From Drosophila pseudoobscura (Eukaryota > Arthropoda > Insecta > Diptera > Drosophilidae): a stretch of DNA of 64,000 nt. Made by a program: the position numbers and the translations under genes. The notes under the pieces are model-generated. The model made no database searches and was not told the DNA's origin. It saw only the letters and a list, made by a program, of their open reading frames with translations. Where the stretch lies: contig NC_046680.1 of assembly GCF_009870125.1 (NCBI RefSeq), positions 9,672,001 through 9,736,000 on the forward strand. Reading direction: 5' to 3'. Positions 48,201 through 60,974 of this stretch are shown one piece after another. The first letter of the stretch is position 1. Each line of letters starts with the position of its first letter.

Positions 48201-51200
48201 TCTTTGGTGTTAAATTGAAATTCCCCATTGTGTCCTGGCCCCGTTCTGGCGCGGCTTAGTCCTCTGACTCGCTCTGTGGTCGTGGCGCCGGCGATAAGTT
48301 AAAAAGCACTTTAACCAGAGACAAATCCGCTTGGTTTTGCATTAGTCGGTGGCGGCGGGAAGTTAATCTTGGTCTTGGCCACAGTGGGCTCTATTCCAGA
48401 GGGAAGGACTGCCTCTGGTTATGCATAACAATTAAAATAGACTACGAGCTCTTGTCAATATTTCGGTTATGAGAATATAACCTCAGACATAATTTATGGT
48501 TTGGTAGAACACACATTGATAGGTACGAAGTAAGGGGTAACCCTTCTCCTGTCCGTCCCAAAGCTATGCCTCTTTTCCCTGCCTGCCTCTTGGCATGTAC
48601 TACAAATTTATAGCCAACTTTGGCACGAGACGGTGGCAGTTTTGAACCATGGCTGGATTGAGTTGGGTTGGGTTGGGTTGGGTTTGGTTGGGCTTACGTT
48701 TAGCTCTTCCTTCTCCCCTGCTGGAGGCGCTGCCAACAATTTGTATGCAAAGTAAGGTATTATCGTGAGAGCATGCAATTTGAGGGCGTGGCTGGCCGGC
48801 TAGTAATGTGGGGATACAAGTGTGCAGTGGCAGGTGGACATGGCAGAGACAGAAACAGAAACAGCAACAGGGGCTGGAATGTAATGTAAGTGGCGTGCAA
48901 CAATTGGAGCAGGCATTATTTCTGCTTTTGTTACTTTGTTTTGGCCATTTAGCGATTAGACGCACGAAAGCGATTGAAACTGCCACACGTACTCGTACCC
49001 GTAGAGTTGGGGGTAAAGTCAGATTGTCAGAGGCATAGGTTGTGCCCGACACTTGAGGTGAGGTCAGTGCTGGGGTCAGTTCCGGTTCATGTTCAGTCCT
49101 GTTGCATGTTTAAGCTGAAAATTGATATTAAATGCTCTGGCATAAAAACATCAAAAGGACTTGGGCCGTTGCTTCGAGCCGCTCCGTTTACCTGCATAAT
49201 GAGGGCATTTTATTAGCCGGATGGATGGATGGATGGATGTAGTAGGAGGCCTGTGGTGTGGTGTGGCTCTGATATATGCACTGCCATTTATTAGGCCGTC
49301 TGATTGTGCAAGAAATGTGCCTGGCCAGGCCCGACTCCGGCTACGGCTCCGGCTTTGGACCTGGCCGGGATCGGTCCGAGCATTGCAAATTAATTTGGGC
49401 TTTTGCGTCTATTTGTTTTGCCTTTACCCGGGGGCGGGGGTAGCCTGGTGTCTCCTTGCCCCAGCCACTGCCATACACATGATACTTTCTCTGGTGATGC
49501 GGCTGCGGCTGCTGCTGCCGCTCCTGTTCGCATTCATCACAATCACACCAGAAACCTCGCCAGGATTAAGGAGGAGGTACGAGGGAGAACGGGACAGGGA
49601 GAGGGAGCAAGAGCCATGCAGATACAATACGTGTTCGTGCACTCGTGTGTCCTGTCTGGATACTATGAATACACTGGGAACTCTGAACTCTCTGGACATT
49701 TCAAATGCTGCCAAAGCCCAACTGACATTTGATATATTGGCGAGGGGCCCACTCGACAGCTGCAGCCGTCGGATTCCTTTGTAACTCTAGATGTCTGCGT
49801 GTGGTTGGGTTTCTTTCCATCTCTTTTATTTTTCAGTATGTGTAATTGCTGCGTTGAAGCACAGATGAAATATGGAAAACCGTCTTCACTTCTAGCTGAA
49901 CGATAATCAAGTAAAGAGGACTCCACGATTGAGAGCTGCAGCTGAAGGAATTGTTCGATTGAAGGATTGGGATGTTTCTTTACTTAGAGTTGAAAGAAAT
50001 CCACCACAGAGAGAAATGAAATTAAATCACTTGCTGTGGGTGATCCCCCCCCCTCGCCACCTCTTGACTCTCAGGCTGCTTGGCTGGCTGTTGTTTCAAT
50101 TTGGCTTGACACCCGAAGTTCGCTTTGGCAGCCATTAGTCACTTCATTACCATGGCACGGCCGTGGCAGCCAAAAATGAAGAGATAAATGCAGCGAGGCA
50201 CTCGGAGAACGTGCCAAAAATTAACAAATTCCCAAAAAGTGGACGAAGCACACTGGACTTGGAGCAGCAGGCGGTGGCGGCGGCGGCGGCCGTCGTGCCA
50301 CTTAGCAATACACAAAAACAAGCAAACACTCACAAAAACACACAAGACACAAGCCCGAAAACACAATGCGAGTGAGAGAACTAGTCCTGTGTGCTTGTGT
50401 TTGTGAGAAGCAGAGGGCTTAGCACGCGCTGAATTTTGATTTCACACTTTTGCACTGCAATCAAAAGGAATTAGCTCGCCCCGAGCTGCGGCCACACCTC
50501 CTATATACTAGGGGGTGTGGCAGGGGAGGAGGACTTTCAGTTGCATGCCATGAACGAGGTACCACGCCTACTGCCTTTGCAGCTGCGACTGCCACTGCCA
50601 CTGCTGTTGACTGTTATTAGCGCACTTTGATTTGTATTTGGCTAACAATAAAATGACAGCTTTCGGTTAAATGGCACGCAACGCCCAAGCCAGACGCGGG
50701 CCATGGCCTGGGTGTATTTTTGGACAGGTCCTGCTGCTGGACATGACCTGTCCGGAAATGCCAGTGGAGTTGGCGTGCGAGTTCTGCTTTTCATTTCGAT
50801 TGCTGGCATGGCAAGGAAGGGCTGAGCAGGGCAGAGCAGGGCAGGGCTGGTTAGAAGTCAGGACTGTGGCACGCCATAAATTCCAATAAACGAGTGCAGC
50901 CCTGCTCTGGTGCTGGTCCGCTGCAGTCGCGTAGAAATATTATAGCCGCTAATTAACGCTCGACCCAACGCAAAAACGGTAGAAACAGAAGGACAGACAC
51001 TGTGAACGAACGACAGGGAGGACTGGAGTGGCGCTTTGAAGAATTTCATTTCATTTAGCTCCAATTGTTAATTAACAGATAGACACATACGCAGACTACA
51101 TACGATATGTAGTGTGAAAGAGTGCTTCGATTCAGTTTACTTGCAGTGCCAACGGTATTGAGAAAGAGATAAACGACCAAAGGCACTTGATAGGAAAAGA

Positions 51201-54200
51201 GTTAGTAATAATGAGGGAAGCCGGCTACAGTCGATGCCAAAATAAACGTGACGCCACAAGGTAGCCGGAAAATGCATTTACACATACACACACACACGCA
51301 CCTTTCTCTCTCTCTAGCGGCACTTCCGTTCTAACTGATAAGATTACAAAAAACTCTACAGAACTCGTATGCGTATACGCAATGTATAAGAGCAAGCGTA
51401 TAAGAGAGAGCAAGACCCAAGGGAAAGGCGAGGCATGGCTTGAGAAATGGCCAATAATTTTCACTTTCTAAGGTAAACAGAACCACAGGCAAGGAGAAAG
51501 TCAGAAGAGGAAAAGAACCTAGGTGTGTAGAGTTTTCCGAGCAGAGAAGCGAAGCAGGAACCCGCCTGAAAACGACACCGAAACGAAGGGAAAACCAAAA
51601 TTGTTACAAGCACGCCACGGCACCGGGAAAAGGTTAAGCCAGAAAGGTGCGAAAAAGGCGTGGTGGTTAAAGGTGGCCGCGACATGCAAGGGAGCAGTGC
51701 TCCAATCAGATAAGTTTCACGACCAGTCACTACCCGCCATGAGATCATGCTCCGCCTGCCAAAGGGTTCTATGATCATGCTGGTAACTCCTCGACTCGCT
51801 TGTACTCCCTGGGCGCCTACAAACTTCCTCTTTTACTTCTGTAAATCCATGTACGTACTCGGCTCTAATCTCTATGCGCTTTTGGCTGGCTTTTGTTGAA
51901 TCCACATGGCTCCAGAGGCACCAGAGTGCAACTGGAGAAAATTTCAGATCCCGACTCGCTCTGGGACCCGCATCCACCTCCTCCGGGCACCATATGCAAA
52001 TCAAACGAATGCAGATGTTGCTGTTTGGGCCGCTGCTGATGACGATGGTACATTAAATTTCAATTTCATGTTCATTTATCGTGACTGTGTGCGGCTGGCA
52101 CGGCGGCAAGGAAGTCACAATGTCAGTGTCTGAACTTACCCAAGGCCGTGCGCCTGGTGAAAACTTTTCCCTTCGACTGTGCGAAAACTTGGCCGAGTCC
52201 TAGCCTCGTTTACGCAAGTGTTTTTCCCTTTTTCCCTCTGTCTGCTAGGCTCCCGCTGTCCCGCTGTCCTGCTGTCTCTGCGACCCGCCACCGAGTAAAG
52301 TGTGCAGAAACCAACAAGAGCAATAACTGCACTACACAAACACACTCGCACAGAGCCAGTCTCGTATACACTCTCTGGCGCACACAGCAACATGTGCATA
52401 AAAATTAAGCAAACGGCACTTGTAACTTGCAACAACAGCAGCAACAACAACTACACGACAAGTGCTTCCTAGCTCCGAGCCTCGCAGCGCCGAAAATGCA
52501 ACAGGACGGGGGGGTGGCAACTTCCGCTGAGCGTTGAGCGTCACGCCGGCTGCACATCCCACAAAAACTGAGCGAAGACCTCACCCTTCGTCGTGGCCAT
52601 TGCCGAACAACGCCTGGACACCCTTCGAGCCGCTGCAACGGGAAACTTTTGCAGCAAGTTGGAGATGGTTTTTTCGTTCTTAGCCGTGGGCTGGCCCTCG
52701 GCTCATCTGTGCTGTTGCACCAACTTTGCGAGATGAAACTTTAAGCCCGGTCGTATCTGTTCTCGAACGTTGTCGCCGTCGCTTCGTACGTGTTTGTGTT
52801 CATTACGTACGTGTACGTGTCCTTTTTGGCATTTTGCGCTAGTTGTCAGCGCCAAAAGCTGCTGGCCAAAAGAACAAGCTGCACAGACACGATAGCAGAC
52901 TTGAAACAAACTTGGTTCAAATCTCCCCTAGCGATATCAGCACAAAAGTGTACAGTTTGTTGCGGGATACCATCTCGGAACCGGCTCTCGAGGTGCAGTT
53001 GCTCAGCGGCAACTGGCCATAGACTGCACTTTGGCCCCGTCAGAACTTTAAATTCATTGTGCTCTCAGCTTACATAATAATTTAAATTATTTTGTAATTA
53101 GTTCAGACGGGCATCAATTTGCTGTGCCGCTTTACAAGCATCCCCTGCCCTTCAATGCCCCTCCACACTTTTGCTGGGTCCGCTCTGTTGGACCTGTCAT
53201 TTCTCTTGGAGGAGAAGTCACCACAATGCGCCAGCAGACTGAAAGGCAACGAAAAGTGCACTTGGCCGCAATTTGCAAAAAGTCTTTACAAAGTCGAACT
53301 TCCGTGAGTGGAGTGTCCAGTGTCCTGTCTCCTTTTGTGCTCGGACCTGTCCATTGAATGGCCAGGGGAGAGTGGTTTAAACAACTTCGCAATGAGTTTG
53401 TTGCCGCCATCGCATCGTCCTGCCAGAGCCATAAATATTTAAGTTACTTGTTTGCTTTTCCAACTCTATTTGAGTTTTTTTCCCTGCCTCATTTTCATTT
53501 CTTTGGTTCCAGTAACGCGTTTTTACGAGTTGCCTTGCGTGAAGTCCTTTAATGAACAGAGCACTGCTTCAACTGGTTTATAAGTACCTTAAGAGCTGGA
53601 GAGTTGGAGAGCTGGACAATGGCCAACAGAGCTGCGTGTGTGCTCCTTCGATGTTAGTCAACACTCATGCCTTAAGCCCTTAATCATTTCAAGCAATTTG
53701 CACACATCCAAAGCAATTCAATTAAAAGTTACCCCCGAACACACATAGAGAGATTTACGAGTAGATGCTGGGGCAGCAACTGATAGATGCTTGGCCACAC
53801 TCATTTCAGTTTTAATACTTTTAATACCTTTTGAATTGCTTGCCCAAAAGTTCGTTTCGTGTGGCTGAAGAAGCCTTCAAAAATTGATGCCCAAGCAAAC
53901 AAAACCAGGATTTAATACTCCAACTGATGCTGGATCCTGCTCCTGCCTTTCTGCCTTCCTGCCATCCTGCCTGCCGCCTGTTCCACTCATGGTCTCTCTC
54001 TCCGATGCTACCTCTGGCAGGGTACCAAGCCATCGTGGTGGAGTGCCACTTGATATTTATTCGATTTATGGAATTTTTGCCTAAGAATTTTTTAATAAAA
54101 CGAATTTTATTGGCATTATCCTGCAGCTATTGCCTTTGCTGTGCTAGAGAGGAAATTAATAATGCTACTAGGCCAATAAAGGGACGCACACATGTGCATA

Positions 54201-56301
54201 TATGTACGTATATGTATGTATGGATATTGGGTTATCAATGATGTGACACATTTGCGATACTCACTCGGGATGACTCGACGACTCTTGCTTCATTTAAAAA
54301 CCGAGTGGTTTAATATTGCTCTTTACATACCCTGACTGCTCAAGAGGTCTATGTATTTAATTTGCCAATATCCCAAAAACTTTTCTACTCAAATTTGTGT
54401 CGTTTTTAGTGGAGCCGTATAATGTTATTTCTGTGAATGCTTTTCGTATGTGGAAGCCCCTGGGCCAACAGGAAATTAAAAGTGTTGGCAAATAATGTGC
54501 GTTTTTATAAGCCAGAAAGCAGAAAAATGACAAAGGAAAGACTTACTGAGGCCAGGGCGTTGTATCAGCTGAAAGCGTTCCCATTTGACCCAAATTCCTG
54601 GTGGCCAATGTAATTAGCTGTTTATGGAGTCAGCCAGTTTTGAGACACTTAGGCTGCAGCCTCAGAGAATGCACATAAGAATGGGTCTGATGGTCTCCTT
54701 CCAGAGAAGGGTGAAAATTTAATAGTATCAGAGTTTTGCCTGAAGTATCGATTTTTGTTGTTATTTCCGCTCTCTCACTGTGGGAGAGTGCGCCAGCCCA
54801 TTCAGGACCATTTGTCGGCTTTTGCCTGTTCCGGTGTTGATAATGCCAATGCGTAATCCATCTCCAGCCCCAGTCCCAGTCCCAGCCCCAGCCCCACTAT
54901 ACCACCCACAACCACTCGACCTATCCGCATAGGCAGTGTGTTGTCGTATGAGGCTCTCTGTGTGTGCACTTGAACTTTGACATTTGAATACGCGGCCAGT
55001 TTGCTAAGCTACAATACATACAAAACAGACGCCAGTGCGTGCGGCCTGCTTTGGCCTGAAAACTTTGTCAATTTCGACGTGAGAGGAAACATTCAAACTG
55101 TCCAATGCACAGGAGAGACCGACCACGAAACACCCATTTCTCCCATACCACCCCACCGGCATCTGAAAGTAATATGAATATGTAATATATCGAGGGCAGG
55201 TCAACCGCTTTGGATAAAACACAATTTTAATAATTTTGACATCAAATACACATCGAGAAGTTGCATAAATACACCCACAAATATATATAAACACATATGT
55301 ATATTGCACTTTGAAGAATATTATGTTTCAACTGAAGCATTGACTTAATGGCTACTTCGTACATATATAGTATTCTAAGTTTCTGTTGTTACTTTTGTTG
55401 TTGCCGGGTGGTTTCTGGTTGACTATCTGCTAAAACTGTAAGTCCATTTATTAACAAGAAAACTTTTCAAAAATTTACCATAAATATACCACTATATACT
55501 CGTATATGAGCACACATACATACATATGCATATGCATATATCTCATATTCGACTGGAGGATGTGTATGCATGGTATGCGTGCGTTTGAGTATAGCTCATA
55601 TATCATGATCCAACCAGAACTGCTTTGGTTTTCAACTTTGCTGTTCTGCGGTTTCGGTTAACAATTAGAAGTGCTGTGCTGTGTGCTGCGGGGCAGACGG
55701 GGCTTTTGGGGAAAGTTTCAGCGTTCCATTCTGCACTTGAGTTCATTTTCCTGGATTATAAGCCGTGCTAGATGCGTTTTTTGAGTGTCATGTGAATTGG
55801 GTTTTATCTTGTTATACATACAATGCAATGTTGTTGATGTGTGGCGGAGATCCTCTAGAGTAATTTATGTTTGCCGTGTAAATTCGTTAAAATTTGATAT
55901 TGACTTGTATACACACATGATACATACACTTAGACTTATAGCTATTCTGATGGAAATAATTGAGCATTATGCTTAAACTAGAGCGAAACACATTCAACTA
56001 ACACAGAAATACGAATTCCTTGGACCCAGCCTTGTTTACCACTTACCCCGATATCATTATCATTCCCAACCTGGTTACTTAGGGCGCTAATATTTAAACT
56101 TTACTTCACTTGGGTTTCTTTAAGACACAGGGAAGACTAGAAGTATCTATCATATGCATATGCATATGCATTTACATAATTTACATTTACTGAGTATCTA
56201 TCATCTACAATAATGCCATATGTATATCCGCTAAGAAGCATTGACTTAAGACTACAATTTCGTTTTGCATCGGATTGCTGATTCTTGTCTTTGGGACACA
56301 T

Positions 56302-56335
<34 letters not shown>

Positions 56336-56524
56336 TGTTTACAACTAGTTTAGATTGTCGCTGCTAAAACATATTCCATCTACATGCTATATAGATGGGC
56401 CAATTCCATAGCATGTCGATACTGACCTCTCCTCCTGCGAGCACGAGTACGGCTCTGCCAGACTTTTGTTTATGAGGTTTCACCTTAACTATAGATACTG
56501 GTCCTCGTTGGCCTTCAGTTGAAA
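42300..56524. other. 14 kb non-coding region between tn and 5-HT1B
   Basis: The two flanking genes converge here. Open frames up to about 190 codons occur (for example 49221-49784 and 44082-44555), but none has a recognisable domain, conserved motif or splice partner, and several run through simple repeats. Simple-sequence runs include GGGTT repeats at about 48661-48685, GGAT repeats at about 49218-49238, CA repeats near 37810-37835 (inside tn) and 46968-46991, and CATATG repeats near 56155-56170. The part next to 56525 should hold the 5-HT1B 3' untranslated region; TTTATT at 55447-55452 (AATAAA on the minus strand) is a possible signal. Confidence 0.5.
56304..56332. repeat. (GT)14 microsatellite
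   Basis: An uninterrupted GT run about 190 bases beyond the 5-HT1B stop codon. It probably lies in the 3' untranslated region of that gene, where it would read as a CA repeat in the RNA. Confidence 0.85.
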
Positions 56525-59500
56525 TCAAATTTTCGCACTGCGAGCCCGCGCCGCATTGCCGCGGCCAAAGAGAATCCGCTTGAAGGCTCTTCGAAATTCC
56601 GGATTGAACACGGTATAAATGACCTTTGAAAAGATACGAATAACATATAGAGAAAGAGATGCAGTAGTACCGAGGGCTATAGTTACGTCCTTTGGGAAGA
56701 AAGGAAGAAAAGTTGTTCCGTTCGGTGCTCTCGCATGGATTTACATACCGGATTCAGGGTGGAGTTGAAGTAGCCCAGCCAGAGGAATAGCGAGGCAATG
56801 GCCGGATGGATGTCGCATTCCTTGCACAGGCTCATTGTCAGGGCCATCACGAAGAAGGGTAGCCAGCAGATGACAAAGGCGCCTGTGATGATGGCCAGTG
56901 TCTGGGCGGCCTTGCGCTCTCGCTTTGCCTCCAGCAGCTGCCGGCGCTTGGCCAGCTTCTGGTGTGGATTGGCAATGCTGGATAGCACAGTCCCCATTCC
57001 AATGCCCACGGCCTTGCCGGGGCTGCTGCCTCCGCCCACTGCTTCTGCGCCCTCCTCCGACCGAATGCCAGCCGTGGATGTGGTAAGGTGGCTGGCGCCC
57101 ATTGCAATGGACTGGGCCAGCGGCGTTATGGCATTCAGATGGGAGGCTATCTGATGATGCTGCGCGGCATTGGCCACCTGCTGCGACAGCGTGATGATTT
57201 CATTAGCGTTGCTGGTGCGGTACTGCGAGGGAAAGGGCAAAGGCAAAGGCAAAGGCCCCATTAGGTGGAACAAAGAGGTGTGCAAACAATTAGCGCCTTC
57301 GGTGGGCTACTCATCCGCCACGTGAGTTTAATCGCACTTACATCGTCCGCGTCACTGGAGACTGTCGTCAGCTCGGTGCCCGCGTGGCTCTTGTTGTCGT
57401 AGTTGCTGGTGCTGAACTCCGTCTCCTCCCGCGTGATCGCCAGGCTGGCAAAATCCACGGCTATGGCGGCCATGGATCGAGCAACGGCTCCCTCCGAGCC
57501 GGCACAGATGCCGGCCGTGTTCGTGTTGCGGCCAAAGCAGATCCGCATTCGCTTACGCGTCCGCTGTTGCACCTGCGGCTCGGTTACGCCAGCGGATATC
57601 TCGTCGCCAGCCTCTTGCCGCTTCCGCTCTGCCACGCGCCGCTTGCCCCGCTCCTTCTTCAACTCACGCACTGTCGAGTCGCACTGGGAAAAGGAAATGA
57701 GGCGAAGAGGTGGGAGAAGCTGGTACTCGACTTATTTATGGCTTGTTTGTTTATGGACTCGATGAAAAGTGCTTTGGCAAATTATTGGCAGAACATTGAG
57801 CAGCATTTGGCTCGTGTCTTGTCAACGAAATATAATCAAATCAACTTTCTCTGGAACTGTAATTATTTCAGTTAGCACTCCCCATATGCCACGCATTTTC
57901 CACTCCCCTGGACACGGGCACGGGCACGGGAACGGACACGGACACAGGCACGGCCACATTGGACTGATCATAAATCTCGGTTGGCATTTGTTTGGCTTTT
58001 GGCTCTTGGGGCTCGCATCGAGTGCTCACTTGGGCATTCTAATGAGCAGCCGAGGACTCCACTTCTGTCATGCCCACGCCCACGCCCACGCCCATGCCCA
58101 TTCACATTCGCATTATTGTTTCTGCTAATGACATACTCATTATGGCAGGCAAGCAAATACACTTCTGAAGCAGCATCAACATCCACGCGGCCAGCCTCCC
58201 TCCAATAAAGGGGGACTGAATAGAATAGCATCATATGTAGGACGGGCGTATGCGTAATTTTTCGACTATTTCTTGCCACGAGGCTGGCCAAGTGGACACT
58301 TGACATTTATCACTGGGATTAGAAGTAGGGAATAGGTGGATGTGGAGGGGAAATTTCGATTGCACTTACATCTGTTTCCGTCAACGTCACATTGAAGGAC
58401 TTTTGTGTGCGTCGTTGTATGCGCTTCCTGGCAATTATGTAGATTTTCCAATACAGAAATAGAATCACCAGCAGAGGCACATAGAAGGTGCAACAGGTTG
58501 CAAATATCTATGGGTTATAAGAGAAAAAGCAACAACGATAGAGAGCGAAAGAGAGAACGAGAGAGAGAGATAGAGGAAGTCATTGACCATGGCTGGATAT
58601 TACTGCCATCAATATCTCTTACCTGATAGGCCACATCCTGCGACACCATGCAGTGCTGTTCCTCGATGCGCTTCAGATAATCCGGATCTTTCCAGCCAAA
58701 CTGCGGAGCCAGGGACACAATCAGGGCGGCAAACCAGACGCAGAATATCATCATGAAGACGCGCCGCGGGGTCCGCAGATTGTTGTAGTCAATGTTGGTC
58801 ACCGTCCAATATCTTCGAGGGAAAAAAGCGAAATTGCTTCCGTCACTCCGGGAAAGGCGACTCTGACACTCACCTGTCCGCCGCAATGGCCACCAGATGC
58901 AATATGGATGCTGTGCAGCAAAGGACGTCACAAGCCGTCCAAATGTCACAAAGTTCCGGTCCCAATATCCAGCCATTGCTTATCTAAAGAAAAGGAAAAG
59001 TACAAGTAGTCGATAGCACATTGTTTGCCAGTGATGATGCAATTGAAACAATTAGCCATGGAGCACTTCAGCAGAGAGCCAACTCTTTGGCGCCTAATTT
59101 AATTGGCAATCACTTTCCGCACAGACTTCCATTAGGGTAGTCAGGTTAGTGAGACAACCACAATGGAACCGATAATGGACACTTACCTCGTAGACGGCGC
59201 CGAGCGGCATGACAAGACAGGCCACAAATAAATCAGCGACTGCCAGAGATGCAACCAAGTAATTGGCGACATTCTGCAGGTTTCTCTCCAGTATGATGGC
59301 GGCAATAACGAACACATTGCCTGTGGACACAAAAGGAAGACCATTTCAGAATGCAGCTCTCGGAATGAACGCTGATATAAGTTGATCCAGCAAACGATGC
59401 ATAAATGGGTAGGGGATTAGGAGTAGGATTAGCTCAAGCACAAGCCCCAGTCAGAGTCATTAACTTTTGGGTGCCGATTCGGGGAACAGTAAATCGAGCT

Positions 59501-60974
59501 CGACAGAATCAATCAGTGGCAGAAGCGTCATCTCAAAGGAGTTTCCAGCTATTTGCCTAATTGCTGGCAATGGTGCATGTGGAAGCAGGAATGCTTCCCC
59601 TCGCGCTCTTAGCCTCGGGACTTGTCTCCTAACAGGTCTCCTACTCTTTACTGCTCCTTCTCCTTCTCTGTGGGATGCAAATGAGAGCTGGCTGGCAGCT
59701 TGCTCAGAGTCAACGTCGCCATCATCATTGTCGTTGCTGGCTTTGATTAAGCGCATGCAACTTGGCAAAATGTAATTGCCGCTGTGGCACCCTCTCTGCT
59801 ACACCTCCCCAAAGGCACAAAAGTGACACCACGTCAGTTTCCCCACTACTTTCCCTCCTCTTATGGCTCGGCTGAGACAGCTCGGTCTTGGCTGCAGGTT
59901 GTCAAAACGTTTTGTCGTCGCTTGGCCCATGCCAGCAACTGCATTTGCATATGCCTTGCCAAGGATATGTTGCGTTTACGTCGCATCTACCAAATGTAGA
60001 CAAACTGTTATCTCTGTGTGCGTGTGTGTGTGTGTGTGTGTTTTAGGTGCTCCTCCCATCTGTGTGCGAGTGTACGGAGTATCCGTGTGTTTGTCGTAAT
60101 TTCCATTTGACGCCTTGGCGCGTTTTTAATAGCTTTTCACGTGCCACAGACATTTCGGAGAACATTGTTTGTGCCAGGCAGCAGCCACCTCAGTTGAGGT
60201 CTTAAACGTCTCAGCACAAGGAACTCCTCATATATCATCTGCCACCACCACCAAGCAGCCAGCCAGCCAGCCAGCCCGCCAGCCCGCCAGCCACTCCCCT
60301 AGTGGAGGCAGCAAATCATCTTTGTAAGCCCCCAAAAAATCAATAAATATCCACCAAGAGGGCGCAATAAAAATCTTCTGCATCATAAATTTCACTTCAT
60401 TTACAGTTCACTTCGGCGGCGATATGGAAACTTTGGCCTTTCCTTTTCTTATCCCAGCGGCATAAATTTGAGAATAATTTAATGCCTTCCCCCTTGGCAC
60501 TGTCTGCCCTGCTCGCCATCGTTTGTGTTTGTGTTGGGGGAAGCAAAATTTAAATTTGGATTTGATTTTGATTAAGTACTTGCCTATAATGGTGACGAGT
60601 ATCATCAGGCCCAGCACGACGGCCATGGCTATCATCTTGACCAGCAGCCAGAACTCGGCCGCCTCACGCTCGCTGACCACCCGCCGCTGCTCGTCCAGAC
60701 CGAAGATGGGGCTTCCATTTCCGTTTCCGTTTCCGTTTGCACTGCCACTGCTACTGTCATCGCTGCGATTCCAAATGATTTGGCTCAAATTGGTGGTCGT
60801 GCCTTCGAACTGGGTTAGATTGCCATTCAGCTCGATGAAGAGGCTCTCGTTGAGCAAAATGGCAGGCAGTTCTATTTCAAAAATGCTCGTGGGGACATCG
60901 TCATCCATCGCAGCAGCAGCGGCAGCGGCGAACTCTGCTGACAATGTAGCTGGTGTCGTCATTGCTTTCAGCAT
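56525..60974 (-). CDS. 5-HT1B: 5-HT1B, Gi-coupled serotonin receptor
   Basis: Eight coding exons (60974-60584, 59320-59187, 58983-58874, 58812-58623, 58507-58370, 57683-57342, 57222-56749, 56623-56525) join in phase to 625 residues. Class A receptor marks are all present: four N-terminal glycosylation sequons (N42, N52, N62, N69); N132 in TM1; D160 in TM2; C187 pairing with C266; the amine-binding D194 in TM3; D211-R212-Y213; FVICWLPFF at about 551-559 in TM6; and NPVIY ending TM7, split by the last intron. The long third intracellular loop (about 300-540) and short C-terminus fit Gi/o-coupled receptors. The N-terminus ([20 protein letters not shown]) matches the 5-HT1B I remember, not 5-HT1A, which starts with a much longer leader. 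In flies 5-HT1B acts in brain serotonin signalling, including the circadian clock. Intron 1 (1263 bp) begins with GC. Confidence 0.93.
60582..60583 (-). other. GC splice donor of 5-HT1B intron 1
   Basis: The exon ends ATAG and the intron starts GCAAGT, the usual context of GC-AG introns. The acceptor CCACAG ends at 59321. Joining here restores the TM1 sequence [11 protein letters not shown] in frame. No GT donor nearby gives the same protein. Confidence 0.85.

Noticed and set aside
49221..49784. 187-codon plus-strand frame
   Set aside because: It passes through GGAT and other simple repeats and shows no recognisable protein.
56525..60974. Assignment of the receptor to 5-HT1A
   Set aside because: 5-HT1A has a much longer and different N-terminus; this one begins like 5-HT1B.
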